DNA from: CAVORB01 sp964395315
GTDB taxonomy: Bacteria; Pseudomonadota; Gammaproteobacteria; Chromatiales; Chromatiaceae
DNA: 64,000 nt
Reading direction: 5' to 3'
Assembly: GCA_964395315.1 (NCBI GenBank)
Contig: CAYNBI010000001.1
Location: 53,412 to 117,411 of the forward strand
Below the pieces are notes generated by a model. That model saw only the letters and a program-made list of their open reading frames with translations, did not search any database and was not told where the DNA came from. This document shows, piece after piece, positions 25,158 through 33,497 of this stretch. Each line of letters opens with the position of its first letter. Position 1 is the stretch's first letter. The position numbers and the translations under genes are program-made.

Positions 25158-26663
25158 ATGAGAATGACCAGCCGAGGTCGCTTGACCGCCTTGCTGGGAA
25201 GCACTTTCGCGGGCCTGACCCTGCTGCTGCAGGTCGGCCCCGCGGATGCCGCCAGGCCGAGCGGCGAGTACGGTGTCGATTGGGGCAAGCCCAAGGGCCA
25301 GGAGTGCGTCGACTGCCACATGACCGAGAACCCGGGCCTGTACTGGGAGTGGAACCACAGCCAGCACGGCCAGAACGGCGTCAACTGCCTGGATTGCCAC
25401 GAGGCCCAGGAAGGGGACGTGGACGCCTTCACGCACGAGGAGGCGCTGATTTCCATCGTCGTGACGCCCAAGGACTGCTCCAAGTGCCACGAGACCGAGT
25501 TCGAGGAGATGGACGGCTCCCATCACTCCAAGGCCGGCCAGATCCTCGGCTCCCTCGACAACCTGCTCGGCGAGGTCGTTGGCGGTCCCGCCGCCGTGAA
25601 CGCCGGTTGCCGCCAGTGTCACGGCGGCATTCTCGAGTTCATCACCGAAGGCAAGGAGAAGGGGCAGCCCAAGCCCGGTACCTGGCCCAACACCGGTATC
25701 GGTCGCGTGAACCCCGATGGATCCCTGGGCGCATGCACCGCCTGCCATGGCCGTCACCGCTTCTCCAAGGCCCAGGCGCGCACCCCGGATACCTGCGGCA
25801 AATGCCACGTGGGACCCGACCATCCCCAGATCGAGGTCTACAACGAGTCCAAGCACGGCATCATCTACCGCGCCAAGATGGACGAGATGAACCTGGAGTC
25901 CGACAAGTGGGTCGCCGGCGTCGACTACTCGGCCGCCCCCACCTGCGCGACCTGCCACATGAGCGCCGGCATCGACGAGGGCAAGACCCACAACGTGGGC
26001 GAGCGTATCTCCTGGACCCTGCGTCCGCCCATCTCCACCAAGATCAACCTGGTGAAGCTGGAGAACGGCGACGAGTTCGACGTCCCCGAGGGCAAGGAAA
26101 TCCCGAAGGTGGGCGACGAGGCCAAGGGCTCCAAGGTGGTCGAGGTCCTGACCTGGGAGGACCGCCGCGGCAATATGGAGAACATCTGCTACAGCTGCCA
26201 CGCCACCAGCGTCGTGACCGGTCACTACAAGCAGTTCGATGATGTGGTGGACCTCTACAATGAGAAGTTTGCCGTGCCCATCGCCGCCATCATGGGTGAG
26301 CTCAAGGAGAACGGCTACATCACCCCGGCGCCGTTCGACGACAAGATCGAGTGGACCTGGTGGGAAATCTGGCACCACGAGGGTCGCCGCGCGCGCCACG
26401 GCGCCTCCATGAACGGCCCGGACTACACCTGGTGGCACGGCATCTACGACGTCGCCAAGCATACCTACTTCAAGTTCATTCCCGAGCTGAAGGAGGTGGC
26501 CATGAAGAAGGACGGCAACGAGGAGTTCGCGACCGCCATGCTCGACAAGCACTTCAAGCCCATCGACGGCCATGCCTGGTACTTCGAGGGCATGAGCAAG
26601 GAGGCCATCGACAAGGTGCGCAAGGGCTTCGAGGCCCGCTATGGAAAGGGTGCGTTGAAGTAA
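25158..26663 (+). CDS. Octahaem cytochrome c of the hydroxylamine oxidoreductase (HAO) family
   Basis: A 501-residue periplasmic protein with a signal peptide (1–31, cleavage near ADA). Eight CxxCH haem sites are present at about residues 50, 77, 107, 151, 193, 213, 263 and 344, the number and spread of HAO. After haem 8 comes the HAO-like segment HHEGRRARHG with PDYTWWHG. Family members either oxidise hydroxylamine or hydrazine or, in non-nitrifiers, reduce nitrite or hydroxylamine. No haoB, cytochrome c554 or cM552 gene is near, so nitrification is not supported. GGAGAG precedes the ATG at 25158. Two FNR-type boxes lie upstream and a strong terminator follows, so it is probably transcribed mainly alone. 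Confidence 0.92.
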   Translation: MRMTSRGRLTALLGSTFAGLTLLLQVGPADAARPSGEYGVDWGKPKGQECVDCHMTENPGLYWEWNHSQHGQNGVNCLDCHEAQEGDVDAFTHEEALISIVVTPKDCSKCHETEFEEMDGSHHSKAGQILGSLDNLLGEVVGGPAAVNAGCRQCHGGILEFITEGKEKGQPKPGTWPNTGIGRVNPDGSLGACTACHGRHRFSKAQARTPDTCGKCHVGPDHPQIEVYNESKHGIIYRAKMDEMNLESDKWVAGVDYSAAPTCATCHMSAGIDEGKTHNVGERISWTLRPPISTKINLVKLENGDEFDVPEGKEIPKVGDEAKGSKVVEVLTWEDRRGNMENICYSCHATSVVTGHYKQFDDVVDLYNEKFAVPIAAIMGELKENGYITPAPFDDKIEWTWWEIWHHEGRRARHGASMNGPDYTWWHGIYDVAKHTYFKFIPELKEVAMKKDGNEEFATAMLDKHFKPIDGHAWYFEGMSKEAIDKVRKGFEARYGKGALK

Positions 26664-26686
26664 GCTGACGGGATCGGCCCAACTGC

Positions 26687-26720
26687 ATCCCCTGCGGCCC
26701 ACGCCGCAGGGGATTTTTTG
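26687..26720 (+). terminator. Intrinsic terminator after the HAO-like gene
   Basis: CCCCTGCGG, a 6-base loop, CCGCAGGGG, then six T after an A. It starts 24 bases after the HAO stop. The downstream TPR gene begins only about 20 bases later, so its expression would need read-through or its own promoter. Confidence 0.85.
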
Positions 26721-26740
26721 TTTTCTGAAAGGAGATGTTC

Positions 26741-27181
26741 GTGCGCATTCGTAACGCTGTTCTCGCCGCCTTCTGCGCGGCAAGCGTCTCTGCCGGCGTC
26801 GGCGCTGGTGAAGGCGAGGACCTGATCCGCCAGGGTGAGGCTCAGCTCGCGGAGGGAAAGCTCGAAGAGGCGGTCGCTACCCTGCAGCAGGCGGTGGCGG
26901 TCGATCCCAGCTCATCCCTCGCTTACACGCGACTCGGGGGCGCCCAGATACTGCGTCAGGAGTACGACGCCGGCATCCAGAGCTTCCAGCACGCGATCAC
27001 GCTCGATGGCAAGAACGCGGACGCATTCGTCGGGATGGCGGTTGCTTATCTGCATACCGCGCGCTACCCGCTCGCCCGTGCGGCGCTGGAGGAGGCCAAG
27101 CGCATCGACCCGGCGAAGCAGGCGAAGGTGGACGAGCTGATTGCCTGGATCGATCAGCGCGTCGCCGGCGAGCCGCGATAG
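26741..27181 (+). CDS. Periplasmic TPR-repeat protein
   Basis: About 146 residues with a signal peptide (cleavage near VSA or VGAGE) and three tetratricopeptide repeats: AQLAEGKLEEAVATLQQAVAVDP, ILRQEYDAGIQSFQHAITLD and YLHTARYPLARAALEEAKRIDP. TPR proteins act as protein-binding scaffolds. The GTG at 26741 is favoured because AAAGGAG sits at the right distance, whereas the ATG at 26735 touches that site. It follows the HAO-like gene across a terminator, so a role in maturing or docking that cytochrome is possible but inferred only from position. Confidence 0.82.
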   Translation: MRIRNAVLAAFCAASVSAGVGAGEGEDLIRQGEAQLAEGKLEEAVATLQQAVAVDPSSSLAYTRLGGAQILRQEYDAGIQSFQHAITLDGKNADAFVGMAVAYLHTARYPLARAALEEAKRIDPAKQAKVDELIAWIDQRVAGEPR

Positions 27182-27231
27182 GAGCCCCGCGGGAGGCTTC
27201 GGGATCCCGCCTGTGTGGCTGCCGCGCCTGC

Positions 27232-29055
27232 CTAGTCGCTCTCGCGGTCCAGCCCGCAGCAATGCACGGCCTGTGCCGGCTCGGCGGCGAGCACGGCGCC
27301 CGTCACCGGATTCGGTCGGTATAGGGTGCAGCCCTTCAGACCTAGCTCGTATGCCCGCTCGAAAACCGAGCGGAAGGCGTCGAAGGGAAGATCCTCCGGG
27401 ACGTTGATGGTCTTGGAGATGGCGTTGTCCACAATCGGCTGCAGCGCGGCCTGCATGGCAAGGTGCGCCTCCGGCGCCAGGGCCGAGGCCTCAACGAATG
27501 CCGGTGGCAAGCGATGGGCGTCGCCGCCGCGTTCGCGCCAAAGCTTGAATGCGTAATCCTCCAGACGGATGCACTGCGCGGCGCCGCCCCCGAGGCGCAT
27601 GGTGCGTTGCTGGCGGAAGGCGTAGACCGGCTCGATTCCGCTGGAGACGTTGTTCGCCAGCAGGCTGATGGTCCCGGTGGGGGCGATGCTGATGAGGTGA
27701 CTGTTGCGAATGCCGTGGTCGCGGATCGCCGCGCGCAGCCCTCGCGGCAGCCGGCGGACGAAAGAGGCCTCGAGGTAGCTCTCCCGCGCGAGCGCGGGAA
27801 AGGCCCCCTTCTCCCGGGCGATGTCCACGGATGCCCGGTAGGCCGCGTGGCAGATGGTCCTGAGGATCTCCTTTGCAGTTTCCCGCGCCGGCTGCTCCCC
27901 GTAATGCTTGCCCAGCATGATCAGTGCATCCGCGAGTCCGGTGATCCCGAGTCCGATGCGGCGTGCGTCGCGGGCCATATTCCCCTGCTTTGGAAGCGGG
28001 TAGCCGGAGACGTCGATCACGTTGTCGAGCATGCGCACGGCGATCGCGCTCAGTGCCCTGACGCCGTCGAGATCGATCCTCGCTTCCGGCGTGAACGGGG
28101 CGGCGACGAAGCGGGTGAGGTTGATCGCCCCGAGATCGCAAGCGCCGTAAGGGGGCAGGGGCACTTCTCCGCAGGGGTTGGTCGCGTTGATCTGTTCCCG
28201 GTAACGAAGGTTGTTCTCGCGGTTTATGCGGTCGATGAAGAGGACGCCGGGCTCCGCGCAATCGTATGCGGCCCGCGTGATGGCGTCCCACAGGGCGCGG
28301 GCGCCCAGGGTGCGGAAGATCCGGCAGGGCAGGGGGGTTGGCGCCCCGGACCAGGCGCGCTCCGTGTATTCCCCATCGGCCGCTGCGTCGTCCCACCCGC
28401 GCGTCGGGAAGACCAGTGGCCATTCGGCATCCGCGCGCACGGCCTCGATGAAGGCATCGGTCACCAGCACCGAGAGGTTGAAATTCCTCAGCTCGCGGGG
28501 GTCGCGCTTGGCGTTGACGAAGGCCTCGATGTCCGGGTGGTCGCAGCGCAGGGTGGCCATCATGGCCCCGCGGCGGTTGCCGCCGGAGATCATGGTCGCG
28601 CACATGCTGTCCCAGATGCGCATGAAGGAGACCGGGCCGGATGCGATGGTCCCGCTGCGTCGGGCGCGGCTGCCAGCCGGGCGCAGGGTCGAGAAATCGT
28701 AACCGACGCCGCCTCCCTGCTGCATGGTGACCGCGCCCTGCTTCAGCGCATCGAAGATGCCGTCGAGGGAATCCTCGATGGGCCCCATGACGAAGCAGTT
28801 GAACAGGGTGACCTCGCGCCCGGAGCCGGCACCGGCCTGGATGCGGCCGCCGGGAAGGAAGCGGAAATCGCGCAGGGCGTTGACGAAGCGCGCTTCCCAC
28901 TGCGCGCGGTCCCGTACCTCGACCGCCGCGAGCGCACGGGCGATACGGGACCAGCTCTCGCCGATATCGGCCTCCGCGCCGCCGTCGGTCTCCGTCAGCC
29001 GATACTTCTCCGCCCAGATGCGGCGCGATACCTCGTTGCTGAAGGGATCGGCCAT
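27232..29055 (-). CDS. nrdJ: Adenosylcobalamin-dependent (class II) ribonucleotide reductase
   Basis: A 607-residue class II ribonucleotide reductase that makes deoxynucleotides without oxygen or a radical subunit, using adenosylcobalamin. Visible features: NCFVMGPIEDSLDGIFD with the first redox Cys, QQGGGVGYDFS, ISGGNRRGAMMATL, the active loop NATNPCGEVPLPPYGACDLGAINL, and the C-terminal CC of AVHCCGLD that shuttles electrons. The length is compact, without an N-terminal ATP-cone. It works in aerobic or anoxic growth, which fits a metabolically flexible host. It stands 51 bases from the convergent TPR gene and 39 bases downstream of the SMC-like gene. Confidence 0.93.
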   Translation of the reverse strand: MADPFSNEVSRRIWAEKYRLTETDGGAEADIGESWSRIARALAAVEVRDRAQWEARFVNALRDFRFLPGGRIQAGAGSGREVTLFNCFVMGPIEDSLDGIFDALKQGAVTMQQGGGVGYDFSTLRPAGSRARRSGTIASGPVSFMRIWDSMCATMISGGNRRGAMMATLRCDHPDIEAFVNAKRDPRELRNFNLSVLVTDAFIEAVRADAEWPLVFPTRGWDDAAADGEYTERAWSGAPTPLPCRIFRTLGARALWDAITRAAYDCAEPGVLFIDRINRENNLRYREQINATNPCGEVPLPPYGACDLGAINLTRFVAAPFTPEARIDLDGVRALSAIAVRMLDNVIDVSGYPLPKQGNMARDARRIGLGITGLADALIMLGKHYGEQPARETAKEILRTICHAAYRASVDIAREKGAFPALARESYLEASFVRRLPRGLRAAIRDHGIRNSHLISIAPTGTISLLANNVSSGIEPVYAFRQQRTMRLGGGAAQCIRLEDYAFKLWRERGGDAHRLPPAFVEASALAPEAHLAMQAALQPIVDNAISKTINVPEDLPFDAFRSVFERAYELGLKGCTLYRPNPVTGAVLAAEPAQAVHCCGLDRESD

Positions 29056-29094
29056 GTGCCGATTATCGCGGCAAACGGCCGCACCGGTCAGCGG

Positions 29095-31344
29095 TCATTC
29101 GGCGCGCCTGACCACGGGAGAGCGGTTATCTGCGGCCGTACACTCGACGTACATGTCAAAGCGCGACGCGGCTGGGAAGGTCTGGGAGGTCACCCAGATC
29201 TGGGTAAAGTCCCCGCTCACCTCGGGCAGCACGGCCAATGCGCTGGCAGTGCGCGACTCGTCGAAGAAGGCGAAGGGCTCGTCGAGGAACAGCATCTGGG
29301 GGCCTTGGATCACCGAGTTGACGAGCTTCTGGGACAGGGCCAGACGCACGGCGAGCATGATCTGGCGCTGGGTTCCGCTGGAGATCTCGTCCAGGTCCAT
29401 GAAGTTGCGCTTCTCGTTGGAGAAGGCCTTGACCTTGAGGTTCTCGTCGATCTGCAGGTGCTCGTACCGGCCGTTCGTGAACCTGGGAAGGGAGTCCGCG
29501 GCCAGGTTGCGGACTTCGGTATTGAAGCGCTGGGAGATGTAGTGGATCGCGCCCCGGAGCAGGTCCGCGGCCAGTTCCCGAACCTTGACCCGATGCTGCA
29601 GCTCGTCGACGCGGGCGCTCAGGTTGCCGGCGATCGCGGCGAGCTCGCGATGCTTGCGGACGCGTTCCTCCTCGTGGGCGATCATTTCCCCGAGGCGCGC
29701 GATGTCGGCGGAGCGTGCAGCGACCGATTCGTGCAGCCTGTCCACCTCGCCGAGTGCAGCCTCCTTGGACGCGGCCAGGCCCTGTTCCAGCATTCCGGCG
29801 CTCTTGGAGAAGGCCTCGCGGCGGCGGGCATGCTCGTTGGGGTCGATCAGCGCGGCGCCGACGCCCTGTCCGAACTCGGCGGCGTGGGCGGCCATGGTCT
29901 CGTCATGCAGCCGGCCGAGGAAGGCGAGCGCATCGGCAAGCGGCATGTCGTCCAGGGCGGCAAGGTCCCGCGCCTCCTGGCTGGCGTTCGCCACCTCGTA
30001 GATGATTTTCTCGCGTGAACGTCCCAGTTGTTGCAGTTGGGAGCCGAGGGCGATGCTTCTGCCCATGAAGACGAGAAACAGCACCGTCAGCAGGCAGGCG
30101 ACGAGAATGAACCACGGTTGGAACAGGCTACGCCAGTTTGCGCTGAGATTGGTCAGCCATTCCGCCAGCGCCGTGGCCTGAGGGCTCTCAGGGGCGAGGC
30201 CGAGCAGCCCGGTCACGCCCCAGGCGGCGAGGCTCAGAAGCAACAGCACGAACATCGAAACCTGTGCGGCGCGCCGGCTGGACGCGGTCCGCTTCTCCGC
30301 GGTGAGCAGCTCCGCCTGACGGGCGGCGAAGGTCTGCTCACCCGCCTTGAGGCCGGTCGTCTCCGGGCTGCCCAGCAGGCGCTCGAGCTGACCGCGGTAG
30401 GCGGCGGCCCTCGCGCTCAGGCTCTCGAAGACGCCCAGTCGCTCTCGCGCGTCGGCAGCCGCTGCGGCAAGCTCGTCGAGCGGTTGTGCGGTGGCGGGCT
30501 GGGCGCGGCAGTCCGGGGCGATCTCGGCAAGCAGCGCTTCCAGCCCCCGGGCCTGATTCCGCCGTTCGTTGAAGGACGCCTCCGGGTCGATCTCCTGCCA
30601 GGCATTCACGCCGGCCCGCAGGCGGTGCGTGATCCGATCGGCCTGCTCCGCCGTGTCCTTGCGCTCGGCGATGCGCAGGCGGTCGCTCCCCAAGGCGGAC
30701 TCCTGTTCTTCGAGCTGCCCCTGCAGGGACTCGAGATGCCCTTCATGCAGATCCAAGGCTGCGATCTGGGCCTGGATGTCGGCAAGCTCCGCACCGGTCT
30801 CTTCCGCTTGCTGACGGGAGCGTTCCGCCTCGTCCGCGCAGTTTCCGACCACCTTTTCGAGGACATCGACGCCGGCCATGGCCTTGACCGCGAAGCTGTG
30901 GGGGTGGGGGGTGGTGATCTCGCGCTGGGCGAGGTAGAAGGACTCGACAAACTCGGCATACCCGAATCCGATGATGTCCTTGAGCGCGCTCTCCACCTCA
31001 TCGATACCCCGAATCATCGGCGTCTCTCCGGCGCGGCTGATGCTGGCGCCGTGGTTGCCGAGCTCGTCGAGGAAGCGGGCGACCTGATAGCGTTGGCCGT
31101 CGGGGGTCGTGAAGTCGAGCTTGATGGAGCAGCGTGACTCACCCCAGCGGATGACCTTGTCCAACTCCTCGGGTCCGAGGGAGAAGGTGCGGCCGAACAG
31201 CGCGAAGCAGATGCTCTCGCCGATGCTGCTCTTGCCGGACTCGTTGTCCCCGATCACCGCGATCAGCCCGCGGGCGGGGACGTCGCTTAGGTCCAGGAGT
31301 GAGTATTTGAGGACGTTCTCGGCCCTCACACTGTTGATGATCAT
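29095..31344 (-). CDS. SbcC/SMC-like ATPase with two central membrane helices
   Basis: A 749-residue protein with the split ABC ATPase of Rad50/SbcC type: Walker A GDNESGKSS (32–40), signature region DEISSGTQRQIMLAVRLAL and Walker B MLFLDEPFAFFDESR near the C-terminus, separated by long coiled coils. Unusually, residues 361–382 and 409–428 are strongly hydrophobic and look like a membrane hairpin at the apex of the coil, where Rad50 has its zinc hook. YhaN-type proteins share this plan. It should act on DNA ends or structures at the membrane, but its nuclease partner is not encoded beside it. The start MIINSV at 31344 is typical for the family. A 58-aa protein gene lies upstream. Confidence 0.85.
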   Translation of the reverse strand: MIINSVRAENVLKYSLLDLSDVPARGLIAVIGDNESGKSSIGESICFALFGRTFSLGPEELDKVIRWGESRCSIKLDFTTPDGQRYQVARFLDELGNHGASISRAGETPMIRGIDEVESALKDIIGFGYAEFVESFYLAQREITTPHPHSFAVKAMAGVDVLEKVVGNCADEAERSRQQAEETGAELADIQAQIAALDLHEGHLESLQGQLEEQESALGSDRLRIAERKDTAEQADRITHRLRAGVNAWQEIDPEASFNERRNQARGLEALLAEIAPDCRAQPATAQPLDELAAAAADARERLGVFESLSARAAAYRGQLERLLGSPETTGLKAGEQTFAARQAELLTAEKRTASSRRAAQVSMFVLLLLSLAAWGVTGLLGLAPESPQATALAEWLTNLSANWRSLFQPWFILVACLLTVLFLVFMGRSIALGSQLQQLGRSREKIIYEVANASQEARDLAALDDMPLADALAFLGRLHDETMAAHAAEFGQGVGAALIDPNEHARRREAFSKSAGMLEQGLAASKEAALGEVDRLHESVAARSADIARLGEMIAHEEERVRKHRELAAIAGNLSARVDELQHRVKVRELAADLLRGAIHYISQRFNTEVRNLAADSLPRFTNGRYEHLQIDENLKVKAFSNEKRNFMDLDEISSGTQRQIMLAVRLALSQKLVNSVIQGPQMLFLDEPFAFFDESRTASALAVLPEVSGDFTQIWVTSQTFPAASRFDMYVECTAADNRSPVVRRAE

Positions 31345-31498
31345 TGCCGGATCTCGATGGTTGTGCGTTGCTGACGCCTGGCCCCGGGGAACCACACCCG
31401 GTGCCGATCGGTTCCGTACCGGGTTTTCGCGCTAACGGGTGAGCCGCCAAGGGTGACTGGCCGACGGCTGCCTGCCGCATGCGTGGTGATGGCGCCGA

Positions 31499-31675
31499 TC
31501 AGGTGCCGAGCTTTCCCAGTACCAACTCTACCGCCTCGTGAAAGGATACGGGGTCGAAGTCCTGGTCCGCGTTCCTACGCCGTTCGTACTCCAGTTCCGC
31601 GAAGGCGGCGAAGTCCTTGGCGGGGCCGATGAGCTCGCGGCGCTCCGGCTGGTCTGGGGCTGGTGTTTCGGTCAT
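31499..31675 (-). CDS. Small hypothetical protein (58 aa) upstream of the SMC-like gene
   Basis: A 58-residue acidic protein without membrane or signal features (it includes DFAAFAELEYERRRNADQDFDP). I do not recognise a family. It lies 154 bases upstream of the SMC-like ATPase on the same strand and could be co-transcribed with it. The ATG at 31675 follows GGAATTCCACCA, a passable ribosome site. The amino-acid mix is normal for a protein, unlike the longer upstream extension of this frame. Confidence 0.5.
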   Translation of the reverse strand: MTETPAPDQPERRELIGPAKDFAAFAELEYERRRNADQDFDPVSFHEAVELVLGKLGT

Positions 31676-31894
31676 TGGTGGAATTCCGGTGTCATTGTTG
31701 TGGTGCGCCGGGCGGAGGTCGCGGTCGCGTGCGCTGCGCCTGGCCCAGGCAGGGACGAAGTGTAGAGGATGGCTCTTGATTTGACACCCCGTTCGCAGGG
31801 TTGACCTGACAGCGGCGAGCGGCTGGGGGCAACCCGAGACGCGCTGTCGGCAACCGTCGTGGCCGGGCGATGGTGCAGGATGCCGCTGATATAG

Positions 31895-31916
31895 AAAAGC
31901 CCCGCGCGTGCGGGGC
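31895..31916 (-). terminator. Intrinsic terminator after the TsdA-like gene (minus strand)
   Basis: On the minus strand GCCCCGC, a 4-base loop, GCGGGGC, then TTTTCT. It lies 168 bases past the TsdA-like stop codon. Confidence 0.7.
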
Positions 31917-32083
31917 AAAGGGGAGGCGGGGAGGGCGCGGCGAGTCTGCGAGAGCGCTAGCGAGTACCGTCCCGCCCCGCATCAGGCGGGATCGGCCCAC
32001 CGGGATGCCGGGGAAGACGTTTCATGACGGTTGGCTGCGGTCCCTTGGTCTCAATCCGACTGGGACCGGGCCGGTCCGGCGTT

Positions 32084-33138
32084 TCAGTCGAGGCCCTTGA
32101 GTCGATTGATCTCGGCGTTGCGCCAGGTGGTGATGGGGCGCCAGGGGCCGTAGAGGATGTCCTCGTCGGTGAAGGGCTCGCCCGGTAGATGCAGCCGACC
32201 AGCCAGGAGGCCGGCTTGCGCAGCGAGGCCGGGATGCCGTCGGTCTCGGTGTGGCAGAACATCTCGTCGGCCATGCCGTCCGGACGCGGTTGATCGTTGA
32301 TGAATGCGGCGATATCGAGGGCGCTCTGGGCGTTCAGGGTAAGCGGGTCGCCGAAGGGCATGTGCCGCCTGACGTAACCGGCTAGGTTCTGGCTGTTGTA
32401 GAAGGCGGCACCCCGGGAGTAGCCGTCCGGGCCCCATAATGCTGGGACCCGCGGGCGGTTTTCGCCGCGCCGGTACTCGCCGAGGCCCGGGCCGTCCTTG
32501 CTGTGGCAGGATGCGCACTCCTCCTCGTAGAGGCTCTCGCCGGCTGCTGGATTGGCAAACATGTCGGCCACGTTTGGGTCGGCCGACGGCAAGCCATTGC
32601 CCGGAAGGTTGACCCAGCCGGGTCCCTGCATGTTGGGGTCGGTTACGCCGTCAGCGAGCCACTCGATGTAGGCCACCATGTCTCGCATCACCGGGTCATC
32701 CTTGCTCGGGGTCTGGGAGGTATTCATACAATTGCGGAAGCAATCGATGATCGAGTCTTCCAGGTCGCGGTTGTAGTTCAGTGGCCGGAAGTAGGGCAAC
32801 GCCGCGTACTTGTCCGGCGATTGGTACATGGGTGTGCCGAAGGGGACGTGGCCGCCGGTGAAGTGGCAGCTCGAGCAGGCGGTGGTGGTGGTTGCGTAGG
32901 GCGTCCCGTCGGGGAACTTTTTGTTCCCGTCCGGCCCAAGCGTCCGGCTGGTGTGGTGTATATACCGGTAGCCCCGGCGGACGTTGGCCGGGGCCGTGCC
33001 GATCTTACGGCAGTTGAACCAGGCGCCCATCTCGTCACAGTCGGGCTCGACGATTTTTCCGTCGAACCCGAGGTTGTCGGCGAGCGCGAGAGGCGCTAGC
33101 AAGGTCAAGGAACAAGCGATTATCGCGATCTTCTTCAT
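32084..33138 (-). CDS. TsdA-like dihaem cytochrome c, frameshifted near the C-terminus
   Basis: About 350 residues if one base is restored. It has a signal peptide (MKKIAIIACSLTLLAPLALA), two haem sites (ACSSCHFTGG, then ECASCHSKDG) and the thiosulfate-dehydrogenase-like segment LEDSIIDCFRNCMN. Such enzymes join two thiosulfates into tetrathionate in the periplasm, or run in reverse. As given, the frame leaves the family after VGCIY near 32186 and would read to 31957. With one extra base there it continues PGEPFTDEDILYGPWRPI, a family-like ending, and stops at 32084. This may be a sequencing error in a GC run or a real mutation. GGAGAG precedes the ATG at 33138. Confidence 0.8.
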
Positions 33139-33215
33139 CTCACTCTCCGAATCCGCCGTCGGCGGTGGTGTTTGTGATATCCGGGACCGGACGCGGGTCC
33201 CGCCGGGGTTCGGGC

Positions 33216-33404
33216 TCAGGCCGTCTTGCAGGTCTTGATGCCAAACAGGGTGTAGGCGGGGCACCAACCGGCGAGTCCGGTGGCCAGCGGCACGACGCCG
33301 ATCCATCCCCAGCTTCCGACGGTGCCGGTGGCGGCAAGGGCGATTAGGAGGAGTCCTGCGCTAACGCGCAGAACGCGGTCGAAGGTTCCGGTGTTTTTTT
33401 GCAT
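33216..33404 (-). CDS. DUF2892 small membrane protein
   Basis: A 62-residue protein with two hydrophobic helices separated by WGWIGVVPL, and the family ending GWCPAYTLFGIKTCK. DUF2892 proteins are small inner-membrane proteins often found near sulfur-transfer and redox genes (a rhodanese-fused form is E. coli YgaP). It lies between the Crp/Fnr regulator and the TsdA-like gene on the same strand, which fits a shared role in sulfur metabolism. It is preceded by a ~93-base gap containing a small palindrome (GTGAC-TAG-GTCAC) near 33490. Confidence 0.88.
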   Translation of the reverse strand: MQKNTGTFDRVLRVSAGLLLIALAATGTVGSWGWIGVVPLATGLAGWCPAYTLFGIKTCKTA

Positions 33405-33497
33405 GGCCTGTCACTCCGATGGATTGCTTGGAACGGGCGCCATGAGGCGCCGACGGGTGTAGCCTGCACCCGTGTGCAATCCGCTTCAGTGACTAGG

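Noticed and set aside
25158..26663. Evidence for an ammonia-oxidising (nitrifying) bacterium
   Set aside because: HAO alone is not enough; no haoB, c554, cM552 or ammonia monooxygenase genes are nearby.
27463..30018. 851-aa plus-strand open frame
   Set aside because: It lies antisense to nrdJ and the SMC-like gene, whose products have clear catalytic motifs; the frame has shadow-type composition (Val/Gly/His/Gln) and no motif.
31957..32083. C-terminal extension of the TsdA-like frame rich in Pro, Ser and Arg
   Set aside because: It arises only after the one-base slip; the alternate frame gives the family-like ending at 32084.
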